Positions 1 to 6,201 of a stretch of DNA of 6,487 bases are shown here, one piece after another; positions within the stretch are counted from its first letter, which is position 1, and every line of letters starts with the position of its first letter. Below the pieces are notes generated by a model. That model worked only from the letters and a program-made list of their open reading frames with translations. It was not told the origin of the DNA and did no database searches. The stretch is taken from positions 1 to 6,487 of the forward strand of contig JAESUK010000038.1 in NCBI GenBank assembly GCA_016763095.1, given 5' to 3'. The position numbers were made by a program, and so were the translations under genes. This DNA comes from Alphaproteobacteria bacterium (lineage in GTDB: Bacteria; Pseudomonadota; Alphaproteobacteria; Micavibrionales; Micavibrionaceae).

Positions 1-1
1 A

Positions 2-310
2 GTTGCCTGTGGTGGCTTGGAACACCTTCCTGTGGCGTTAGAAACAAATCTCAGCCGTTCACTCGAAGTGTTCAAAGAAAACGGATACAAATGTATCGCG
101 TTGGATGAGCGTGGTGAAAGTACAATTGGTGATTTCAGCGATGTGAAAAAAGCTGTTCTTGTTATGGGCGCAGAAGGAAAAGGTTTGCGTCCCTCTGTGC
201 GCGAAGCTTGTACGGACGTTGTGCGCATTGAAATGCTCGGACCTCTTGCCAGTATCAATGTCTCTAACGCCGCAGCAATCAGTTTCCATACCCTCATGGG
301 TGGCAAATAG
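2..310 (+). CDS. rlmB: 23S rRNA 2'-O-methyltransferase, SpoU/TrmH family (RlmB-like), 3' part
   Basis: This is the C-terminal part of a SpoU (TrmH) family methyltransferase, which uses S-adenosylmethionine to methylate a ribose 2'-OH in RNA. The frame is open from base 2 to the TAG at 308-310, so the start lies outside the window; the TTG at base 17 sits inside a conserved segment and is not the start. Visible family signatures are the ACGGLEHLPVALETNL segment near the left edge, the motif-2 block VLVMGAEGKGLRPSVRE and the motif-3 block GPLASINVSNAAAISFH. Motifs 2 and 3 form the trefoil-knot AdoMet site. The order and spacing match E. coli RlmB (Gm2251 of 23S rRNA) closely from memory. The motif-1 region with its arginine is not visible, so another SpoU member such as TrmH cannot be fully excluded. 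polA follows after 3 bp, suggesting co-transcription. Confidence 0.87.
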   Translation, partial: VACGGLEHLPVALETNLSRSLEVFKENGYKCIALDERGESTIGDFSDVKKAVLVMGAEGKGLRPSVREACTDVVRIEMLGPLASINVSNAAAISFHTLMGGK

Positions 311-313
311 GAT

Positions 314-3103
314 ATGAAAAAAGCTCCTCTTTATCTAATAGATGTCTCTGGCTTTATTTTCAGGGCGTATTTCGCTCTTGCGCGCTCACAAGGCGGACTA
401 ACAAATTCAGAAGGAACGCCAGTAGGCGCTGTTCTCGGCTTTACAAACATGATGGTAAAGCTTCTTCAAGAACGTAAGCCAGAGCATATAGGGATGGTGT
501 TTGACACATCACGCCAAACATTCCGAAGCGATATCTATAAAGAGTACAAAGCCCACCGTGATGCACCCCCAGAAGATTTAGTCCCACAATTCCCAATCAT
601 TCGCGAGGCAACAGAAGCCTTTGGCTTTCAACCTTTGGAGCTTGCTGGGTTTGAGGCAGATGACATTATTGCGACCTATACACGCCTTGCAAAGGAAAAG
701 GGGCAGGAGGTCATTATTGTATCATCTGACAAGGATTTAATGCAGTTGGTTGGTGAGGGGGTCACAATGTTTGACCCGATGAAAAATGTAATGAACGGCG
801 AAGCGGAGGTGTTCGAAAAGTTTGGTGTACAGCCAAACCGTGTAATAGACGTACAGTCATTGGCAGGAGATGCCGCGGATAACGTTCCTGGTGTTCCGGG
901 AATTGGTATTAAGACCGCCGCACTTTTAATTAATGAATACGGTGACTTGGATACGTTACTTGAACGAGCTTCTGAGATAAAACAGCCTAAACGTCGCGAG
1001 TCTCTGATAGAAAATGCAGAGATGGCGCGTATTTCTCGTCAGCTCGTAACACTTGATCAACATGTAGCGCTTCCCGTGTCCGTGGATGACCTTCCTATTG
1101 GTGATCCTCTTTCTGATAAGCTAACAGCCTTCCTTGAAAAGCAGGGCTTTCGATCAATTGCAAAGCGTCTTGGTAAAGAGATTAAGACACCTCAGGTTCC
1201 TCTTAGAGCACCAGCAAATGACAGTTCAACTGAGATAGCTGTATTGGAGCACAACTTTCCAGATATAAGTAAAAATAAGTACACACTGATTGACGATGAA
1301 AAAACACTTATAACGTGGCTAGAGAAAGCAAAAGCCAAAGGAATACTCGCGGTTGATACCGAAACAACGGGGCTAACACCTGCGAAAGCGGACCTTGTTG
1401 GTGTATGTATTTCATACGAAGTCGGCGAGGCGGCATACATTCCTCTCACACATAAAAGTGGTGAAGTTGATTTGTTCGGTGGCGGTGGTGAAGACCTCAA
1501 ACAGATACCTTTTGACCGCGCGATAGAAATTCTAAAGCCTTACCTTGAAGACCCTTCAATTTTAAAGATTGGGCAGAATATAAAATATGATTGGCAGTTT
1601 TTTGCAAAGCATGGTGTTGAAATGGTGGCTATGGATGACACGATGTTGTTGTCGTATGTCTTAGATGGAGGAAGTCATTCACATGGTATGGATGCACTCT
1701 CAAAAATGTACCTCGATCATACTCCTATTTCATACAAGGAAGTATGCGGCACAGGAAAGTCTCAAATCACATTTGATTATGTACCTCTTGATAAGGCGCT
1801 TGATTATGCTGCGGAAGATGCTGATGTAACACTGCGCCTATATTATTTTCTTAAAGAGCGTTTGGTTGCCGAGAAAATGGTACAAATCTATGAAGAAATA
1901 GAGCGTCCACTTATCCCTGTGATTGCACAGATGGAACTTGATGGAATTAAAGTTGATCCTCTTATTCTGAATGGTATGAGTGTTCGTTTTGGTAAGAAAA
2001 TAGATATTCTTGAAAAAGAGATTTTTCTGCTTGCTGGTAACGAATTCAACGTAAAATCACCTAAACAACTTGGTAAAATTCTATTTGAAGATTTAGGGCT
2101 TGAAGGTGGTAAGAAAACCAAAACAGGGGACTGGTCTACATCGGTTGATGTCTTGGAAAAACTCTCTACACAAGGTCACGAAATTGTTACAAAGGTGCTT
2201 GAATATCGTCAAATGACGAAGCTCAAAAGCACCTATACCGATGCGCTTCAAAATGAAATTAATCCCAAGACTGGACGCGTTCATACGTCGTACCACATGA
2301 CGGGAACAAGTACGGGGCGCTTGTCTTCAAGTGATCCAAACTTACAGAACATCCCAATTCGTACCGAAGATGGGCGCGCTATTCGTACGGCCTTTATTGC
2401 AGAACAAGGTCACACATTATTGGCCGTTGATTATTCACAAATTGAACTTCGTTTGATTGCAGAGGTCGCAGATATTCCGCGTTTGAAAGAAGCGTTCATA
2501 AATGGCGAGGATATTCATGCACGTACGGCCTCTGAAGTGTTCGGTGTGCCTCTTGAGGGAATGCCTGCTGAAATACGTAGAAAAGCAAAAGCTATTAACT
2601 TTGGAATTATCTATGGGATAAGTGCTTGGGGTTTAGCGAAACAGCTCGATATAAGCCCCAGTGAGGCGAAAGACTACATTCAGCTATACTTTGCACGTTT
2701 TCCTGAAATAGCGGACTATATGGAAGAATATAAGCAAAAGGCGCGGGATAATCTCTATGTTGAAACACTCTATGGGCGTAAATGCTTCACAGATGGGATC
2801 AATGATAAAAATGGGGCACGACGCGCTTTCGCAGAACGCATTGCCATCAACGCACCCATACAGGGAACTGCGGCGGATATTATTAAGCTCGCAATGTCAA
2901 AAATGCCTCGTGAATTAAAAGCCAATAATCTTTCCGCAAAAATGCTTTTACAAGTTCACGATGAACTTATATTTGAAGTACCTAATAGCGAGCTAGAGCA
3001 AACATCTAAGCTTGTGGCAGAAGTTATGGAGAGTGTTGTAAAACTCAGTCTTCCTTTAACGGCTGAAGCAGGCACAGGACAAAACTGGGCGGAAGCTCAT
3101 TAA
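314..3103 (+). CDS. polA: DNA polymerase I (5'-3' exonuclease, 3'-5' exonuclease, polymerase)
   Basis: DNA polymerase I removes RNA primers, fills gaps and performs repair synthesis in the cytoplasm. At 929 aa it matches the usual full length (E. coli 928). The 5' nuclease domain (about 1-290) keeps the acidic metal ligands: D10, D64, E114/D116/D117 in GFEADDI, D139/D141 in SSDKDLM and D186/D189 in AGDAADNVPG. The proofreading domain (about 320-515) looks active: D348 and E350 in VDTETTG, N422 and D426 in GQNIKYDW, Y498 and D502 in YAAEDAD. The polymerase domain (about 525-929) has motif A AVDYSQIELR (D706), motif B RRKAKAINFGIIYG (K759, F763, Y767) and motif C QVHDELIFE (H882-D883-E884). ATG 314 starts 3 bp after the upstream stop with only a weak GGGTGG (298-303) as possible ribosome site, so translation may be coupled. 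Nothing is missing or truncated. Confidence 0.99.
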   Translation: MKKAPLYLIDVSGFIFRAYFALARSQGGLTNSEGTPVGAVLGFTNMMVKLLQERKPEHIGMVFDTSRQTFRSDIYKEYKAHRDAPPEDLVPQFPIIREATEAFGFQPLELAGFEADDIIATYTRLAKEKGQEVIIVSSDKDLMQLVGEGVTMFDPMKNVMNGEAEVFEKFGVQPNRVIDVQSLAGDAADNVPGVPGIGIKTAALLINEYGDLDTLLERASEIKQPKRRESLIENAEMARISRQLVTLDQHVALPVSVDDLPIGDPLSDKLTAFLEKQGFRSIAKRLGKEIKTPQVPLRAPANDSSTEIAVLEHNFPDISKNKYTLIDDEKTLITWLEKAKAKGILAVDTETTGLTPAKADLVGVCISYEVGEAAYIPLTHKSGEVDLFGGGGEDLKQIPFDRAIEILKPYLEDPSILKIGQNIKYDWQFFAKHGVEMVAMDDTMLLSYVLDGGSHSHGMDALSKMYLDHTPISYKEVCGTGKSQITFDYVPLDKALDYAAEDADVTLRLYYFLKERLVAEKMVQIYEEIERPLIPVIAQMELDGIKVDPLILNGMSVRFGKKIDILEKEIFLLAGNEFNVKSPKQLGKILFEDLGLEGGKKTKTGDWSTSVDVLEKLSTQGHEIVTKVLEYRQMTKLKSTYTDALQNEINPKTGRVHTSYHMTGTSTGRLSSSDPNLQNIPIRTEDGRAIRTAFIAEQGHTLLAVDYSQIELRLIAEVADIPRLKEAFINGEDIHARTASEVFGVPLEGMPAEIRRKAKAINFGIIYGISAWGLAKQLDISPSEAKDYIQLYFARFPEIADYMEEYKQKARDNLYVETLYGRKCFTDGINDKNGARRAFAERIAINAPIQGTAADIIKLAMSKMPRELKANNLSAKMLLQVHDELIFEVPNSELEQTSKLVAEVMESVVKLSLPLTAEAGTGQNWAEAH

Positions 3104-3109
3104 GTTATA

Positions 3110-3793
3110 CTAAGCCGCGAGATTCCAAATTATGTCACCTTGCCGCCCATGCTGTTCCACGAATTGCCAAATCTTTGCATCAATATGAACGGCGGAAGGA
3201 TAGGGAGGGAGTATTTTAGCCTTCTGATGATATTTTTCAGGGGCATAATAGGGTGTAATGTTTTTAGGGAGTTCACCATGATGCTTGGCACAACACACCA
3301 CTTGTATTTCAATATCACTCCAAGCTTTTGCCATCGCCCGTGCCATTGTGGCACTTACGGCTGATATCCATACGCGTTTTGCATCAGGTTTGTTGTTCTT
3401 AAAAACGTTTATAAGCGCCTGCTCAAAGGAGTCATTAGGAAACCCAGCTTCCAAAAAATACGCCTCTGGATACTTGGTTGTGATCTGTTCTTTAAGTAGC
3501 GATAAAGGGGCTGGAGCAGTCCATGTCACATTTGCAATTTGGTTAATATGTTCTGCCCATAAAGCTGTATAATTGTTTTTACTAATGTAGATGGAGCAAT
3601 CATACCCTAGGTCATGGCACGTTAATGCTAAGGCATATGCGCCATACCCAAATACAGAACCAGTATAAGAAAAGTGAGCGAGATCTAGTGTAGGAAGCCA
3701 CTCACTTAATGCACGCCTTTTTGTACCACCTGCAATTAAGTCCTCTCGGACAACCTTGTAATCATTATGGTGGTCGAGAATAGGGGGCTTCAT
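3110..3793 (-). CDS. Compact PLP-dependent fold-type-II-like protein (ACC deaminase/D-cysteine desulfhydrase-like), phage-type
   Basis: The 227-aa product opens with VVREDLIAGGTKRRAL (residues 14-29), the pattern of fold-type-II PLP enzymes such as D-cysteine desulfhydrase and ACC deaminase, where the GG(T/N)K lysine (K25 here) holds the cofactor. A segment at 43-56 (YTGSVFGYGAYALA) sits where the family has its substrate/phosphate loop, followed by a Rossmann-like strand (about 62-70). A second strand-loop-helix (VWISAVSATMARAMAKAW, 141-158) lies where a glycine-rich phosphate loop is expected, but the glycines are absent. The C-terminus has PPYPSAVHIDAKIWQFV and ends DIIWNLAA. Classical members have about 300-340 residues, so this is a reduced version. 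I recall similar short proteins from phage genomes. The substrate is unknown and catalysis is unproven. The ATG at 3793 overlaps the upstream stop (TAATG), implying coupling; ATG 3823, with AAGGAG 13 bp upstream, is an alternative giving 237 aa. The TAG end is 6 bp from polA. Confidence 0.8.
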   Translation of the reverse strand: MKPPILDHHNDYKVVREDLIAGGTKRRALSEWLPTLDLAHFSYTGSVFGYGAYALALTCHDLGYDCSIYISKNNYTALWAEHINQIANVTWTAPAPLSLLKEQITTKYPEAYFLEAGFPNDSFEQALINVFKNNKPDAKRVWISAVSATMARAMAKAWSDIEIQVVCCAKHHGELPKNITPYYAPEKYHQKAKILPPYPSAVHIDAKIWQFVEQHGRQGDIIWNLAA

Positions 3794-4098
3794 TAGCTGA
3801 TAATGGCCTTCGGTGCAAACCATGTAGAAACTTCTTCTCCTTTTGAAGAGATATGAATAGTTGTATTTTGAAGGGGTGAGCCGTCTTTTAACCAAGCTTT
3901 ATCAATTGCATCATCAGCACGAGCAAACTCATCATCATTAAGTGGCTTTGCTAAATACAGGGCGTTCTGAAAAGTGACCTTACCCTCTACAGGAATATAA
4001 ATACCTCCAGCATAAATCGAGACACCGTCTATACCACAGTTTTTAAATATATCCCGTAATACAGAAACATTGGTCGTATATGGTGATTGATTAGTCAA
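3793..4098 (-). CDS. Hypothetical protein, 101 aa, first gene of a two-gene unit
   Basis: I do not recognise this protein. It is 101 residues, probably soluble and cytoplasmic, with no signal peptide or membrane segment and a single cysteine (C21). The N-terminal half contains a probable short helix (VSVLRDIFKNCG, 11-22) followed by beta-like strands (VSIYAGGIYIPV, 26-37). The middle is acidic and helical (NDDEFARADDAIDKAW, 54-69), and the end is strand-like (TTIHISSKGEEVSTWF, 79-94). The start is TTG at 4098, chosen because an AGAGGAG ribosome site lies 7 bp before it and an in-frame TAA closes the frame 6 bp upstream. Its TAA stop overlaps the ATG of the PLP-like gene as TAATG, so the two are probably translated together and may act together. 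A promoter-like sequence directly upstream separates it from gatB. The clean start signals and coupling argue for a real gene despite its size. Confidence 0.75.
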   Translation of the reverse strand: MTNQSPYTTNVSVLRDIFKNCGIDGVSIYAGGIYIPVEGKVTFQNALYLAKPLNDDEFARADDAIDKAWLKDGSPLQNTTIHISSKGEEVSTWFAPKAIIS

Positions 4099-4105
4099 TG
4101 TTACA

Positions 4106-4112
4106 CTCCTCT
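4106..4112 (-). promoter_or_regulatory. Ribosome binding site that fixes a TTG start
   Basis: On the - strand AGAGGAG is followed by a 7-base spacer (TGTAACA) and TTG at 4098-4096. This is the strongest Shine-Dalgarno match near the gene and settles the rare TTG start of the 101-aa protein. The GTG inside the spacer region is followed directly by TAA and cannot be used. Confidence 0.7.
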
Positions 4113-4122
4113 ATTTTTATTC

Positions 4123-4152
4123 CTTAAAGCAAACAAAAGGGGTATATGTCAA
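4123..4152 (-). promoter_or_regulatory. Putative sigma-70-type promoter of the 101-aa/PLP-like unit
   Basis: Between gatB and the 101-aa gene, the - strand carries a perfect TTGACA -35 box (4152-4147), an 18-bp spacer and TTTAAG (4128-4123) as a -10 box (4 of 6 matches to TATAAT). An AT-rich block just upstream of the -35 (4153-4168) resembles an UP element. A transcript starting about 7 bp after the -10 would have a short leader before the ribosome site at 4112-4106. The -35 is strong and the -10 moderate. The site implies transcription independent of gatB. Confidence 0.5.
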
Positions 4153-4156
4153 TGAA

Positions 4157-4168
4157 ATAATTAATTAT
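4157..4168. repeat. 12-bp perfect AT-only palindrome across the gatB stop codon
   Basis: ATAATTAATTAT reads identically on both strands and contains the gatB TAA stop. It lies just upstream of the putative -35 box of the next transcription unit. An AT-only palindrome this short is weak as a terminator and no T-run follows it. It may be part of an UP element, an operator half, or chance in AT-rich DNA. Confidence 0.3.
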
Positions 4169-5618
4169 CAAGCTTCTTCTTCAAAATTTCATTCACCACC
4201 ACAGGATTTGCCTTACCTTGTGATTTTTTCATTGTTTGCCCAACAAAGAAACCAAAGAGGCGATCTTTACCACCTCGATAGGATTCAACGTTATCTGGGT
4301 TTTCGGCAATCACTTCATCAATAATGGCCTCAATCGCACCGGTATCTGTAACTTGTTTTAATCCTTTTTCTTCAACAATAACAGAAGCGTCTTTACTACT
4401 ATTAATCATGTCAGCGAACACATCTTTTGCAATTTTTCCAGAGATTGAATCATCAGAAATAAGGTCAATAAGTCCACCAAGTTGATCAGCAGACACAGGG
4501 GACTCATCAAGAGTAAGACTCAGTTTGTTCAATGCACCAAGAAGTTCATTTGTCACCCAGTTTGTAGCAAGTTTGGCATCACGTCCTTTTGCAACGGATT
4601 CAAAATAGTCAGCACGTGCACGCTCAGAAATCAAAACAGAGGCATCATAAACACTAAGTCCAAAGTCTTTAACAAAACGCTCTTTCTTTTGATCAGGAAG
4701 CTCGGGAAGTGTTTCTTTGATCTGGCGTACCCATTCGCTATCAAGCTCAAGTGGAAGAAGGTCAGGGTCTGGGAAATAACGGTAATCATGCGCTTCTTCT
4801 TTAGAACGCATAGAACGTGTTTCCATTTTTGTGGTATCCCAAAGGCGCGTTTCCTGCTTAACTTCTCCACCATCTTCTAATATTGCCAACTGGCGACGTG
4901 TTTCAAATGCAATCGCTTGCTGTACCGCTTTCAAAGAGTTTACGTTTTTAATCTCGGCACGAATCCCAAGTTTTTCTGTTCCAACACGACGCAGTGAAAT
5001 ATTCACATCTGCGCGCATAGAACCTTCATCCATGTTTCCGTCACATGTTCCTAAATAACGAAGGATCATACGAATTTTTGAAATATAGGCGACAGCTTCC
5101 TCTGCGCTACGAAGATCAGGCTCAGAAACAATCTCCATAAGGGCACAACCTGCACGATTTAAATCAATGTAACTTTTACTAGGGTGCATATCATGGATTG
5201 ATTTCCCCGCATCTTGCTCAAGATGAAGGCGGGTAATTCCAATTTCTTTAACTGTGCCATCTTCCATGTCTATTTCAATGATGCCTTCACCAACAATAGG
5301 ATCTTCAAACTGAGATATTTGATAACCCGTCGGCAGATCAGGATAAAAATAGTTCTTACGGGCAAAGACCGAATGCAGATTGATTTTGGAATTTAAGCCT
5401 AAACCTGTACGTACAGCTTGCTCAACAACAACTTCATTAAGCACAGGAAGCATTCCAGGCATCCCAGCATCAACAAGCGACACTTGTGTATTTGGCATCG
5501 CACCAAACTCTGTAGAGGCCCCAGAAAAGAGTTTTGACTTGGCAATAACTTGCGCATGAATCTCTAGACCAATTACGATCTCCCAATCCCCTGTTTCGCC
5601 TTTTATAATATCACCCAT
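4161..5618 (-). CDS. gatB: Aspartyl/glutamyl-tRNA(Asn/Gln) amidotransferase subunit B
   Basis: GatB is the tRNA-binding, ATP-using subunit of GatCAB. The complex converts Glu-tRNA(Gln) and/or Asp-tRNA(Asn) to Gln-tRNA(Gln) and Asn-tRNA(Asn), with ammonia channelled from GatA. The 485-aa length is normal (about 475-500). The catalytic kinase-like domain (about 12-300) shows IGLEIHAQ (17-24), GMPGMLPVLN (52-61), RKNYFYPDLPTGYQISQ (87-103), HLEQDAGKSIH (132-142), DLNRAGCALMEIVSEPD (152-168), GSMRADVNISLR (199-210) and DYRYFPDPDL (278-287). The helical and YqeY-like tail domains (about 300-483) end with the conserved YRGGKDRLFGFFVGQTMK (447-464) and GKANP. The ATG at 5618 follows AGGAGT by 7 bp. 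Neither gatA nor gatC is adjacent; upstream is an unrelated exported protein 52 bp away, so gatB is apparently detached from the usual gatCAB order. Confidence 0.99.
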   Translation of the reverse strand: MGDIIKGETGDWEIVIGLEIHAQVIAKSKLFSGASTEFGAMPNTQVSLVDAGMPGMLPVLNEVVVEQAVRTGLGLNSKINLHSVFARKNYFYPDLPTGYQISQFEDPIVGEGIIEIDMEDGTVKEIGITRLHLEQDAGKSIHDMHPSKSYIDLNRAGCALMEIVSEPDLRSAEEAVAYISKIRMILRYLGTCDGNMDEGSMRADVNISLRRVGTEKLGIRAEIKNVNSLKAVQQAIAFETRRQLAILEDGGEVKQETRLWDTTKMETRSMRSKEEAHDYRYFPDPDLLPLELDSEWVRQIKETLPELPDQKKERFVKDFGLSVYDASVLISERARADYFESVAKGRDAKLATNWVTNELLGALNKLSLTLDESPVSADQLGGLIDLISDDSISGKIAKDVFADMINSSKDASVIVEEKGLKQVTDTGAIEAIIDEVIAENPDNVESYRGGKDRLFGFFVGQTMKKSQGKANPVVVNEILKKKLDN

Positions 5619-5625
5619 TCTTATT

Positions 5626-5631
5626 ACTCCT
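5626..5631 (-). promoter_or_regulatory. Ribosome binding site of gatB
   Basis: AGGAGT on the - strand lies 7 bases before the ATG at 5618-5616. It is an independent, strong site, so gatB translation need not depend on the upstream gene. Confidence 0.7.
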
Positions 5632-5650
5632 AATTACTTTGTATTATTGC

Positions 5651-5663
5651 CTAGTATTACTAG
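5651..5663. repeat. Dyad symmetry in the gatB leader (possible operator)
   Basis: CTAGTATTACTAG has 6-bp arms (CTAGTA/TACTAG) around a single central base. It lies 33-45 bp before the gatB start, in the 52-bp gap after the exported-protein gene. A one-base loop makes an RNA hairpin unlikely and no T-run follows, so it does not look like a terminator. A protein-binding operator is possible. An AATAAT hexamer between it and the gatB ribosome site could be a -10 box, but no good -35 accompanies it. Confidence 0.35.
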
Positions 5664-5670
5664 AGCCGTG

Positions 5671-6201
5671 TTATTTGCCTTGTATGCACTGAAGAACAAT
5701 GCGTTTTTCTTGTGTTGCGTATGATGCTGAGCCTGTGATCGCATCCAATGGATCATACACATTTGGATTGGCTTTCAATATTGTTGCCAACTCGCCCTTT
5801 GCGCGTTCAGATATATATCGAGCCATCTTTGTTGCCATACAGCCACAGAGTTTTTTACCTGCTTGGAACGCATCTTTTGTACATTTGTTATAGACCATGT
5901 CTCGTATAGGAAATTCCATACAAGGGGCATATAACTCAAGAACAAGTTTATTCATTGCATTACGTGCGTCCTGCCCCACACCTTTTGCAAGGTCTTGTAG
6001 GTCTTCTTGTGTGATGCTGTTCCTATACCCAATAGATGAACATTTACAAAAAGTGTTCTGTGTCTCTGCGCTCATGCGCGCATCTCTATTTTGAGAGCAT
6101 GTTTCATAGAACTTTTGTGCTTGGGCGTCTGTAACTGGTGTTTGGGCAGCGACAGGTTGCGCCATAAAAGCTAAGAGCACAAATGCTAGAAAATACCTCA
6201 T
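5671..6201 (-). CDS. Exported cysteine-rich protein with duplicated four-cysteine unit, function unknown
   Basis: The 176-aa product begins with a clear Sec signal peptide: MRYF, a hydrophobic core LAFVLLAFMA, then QPVAA with a likely cut after A19. The lack of a lipobox cysteine argues for a soluble periplasmic protein. The mature part has eight cysteines in two units. Unit 1 (about 31-94) has C35, C52-x-C54 and C94; unit 2 (about 104-172) has C107, C119-x-C121 and C172. The C...CxC...C arrangement suggests two disulfides per unit. Unit 2 also carries NPNVYDPLDAI (145-155). The partial gene upstream repeats the same layout, so the two are paralogues. The ATG at 6201 overlaps the upstream stop as ATGA, and only a purine-rich GAAAGAAA precedes it, so translational coupling is likely. 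The family is not one I can name. Heme or metal binding is not indicated, since there is no CxxCH. Confidence 0.85.
   Translation of the reverse strand: MRYFLAFVLLAFMAQPVAAQTPVTDAQAQKFYETCSQNRDARMSAETQNTFCKCSSIGYRNSITQEDLQDLAKGVGQDARNAMNKLVLELYAPCMEFPIRDMVYNKCTKDAFQAGKKLCGCMATKMARYISERAKGELATILKANPNVYDPLDAITGSASYATQEKRIVLQCIQGK

Noticed and set aside
17..310. A complete 97-aa gene starting at TTG 17
   Set aside because: The frame is open to base 2 and the upstream residues (VACGGL) are part of the conserved SpoU-family segment, so this is the tail of a larger gene.
1180..1280. Possible defect or insertion in the linker between the two PolA nuclease domains
   Set aside because: The linker (about residues 289-322) is variable in this family and total length, frame and all catalytic residues are normal.
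3794..3895. 34-residue N-terminal extension of the PLP-like protein (start at 3895)
   Set aside because: It overlaps the 101-aa gene by about 100 bp, is very basic and low in family similarity, and the conserved region begins shortly after ATG 3793.
4157..4168. Palindrome after gatB as an intrinsic terminator
   Set aside because: The stem would be AT-only with no loop and no T-run on the gatB strand, and a promoter follows immediately.
4482..4880. 132-aa open frame on the + strand inside gatB
   Set aside because: It is antisense to strongly conserved gatB codons, with a composition typical of a shadow frame and no ribosome site or family likeness.
5671..6201. Cytochrome c or lipoprotein assignment for the cysteine-rich protein
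   Set aside because: There is no CxxCH heme motif, and no cysteine follows the signal peptide as a lipobox would require.
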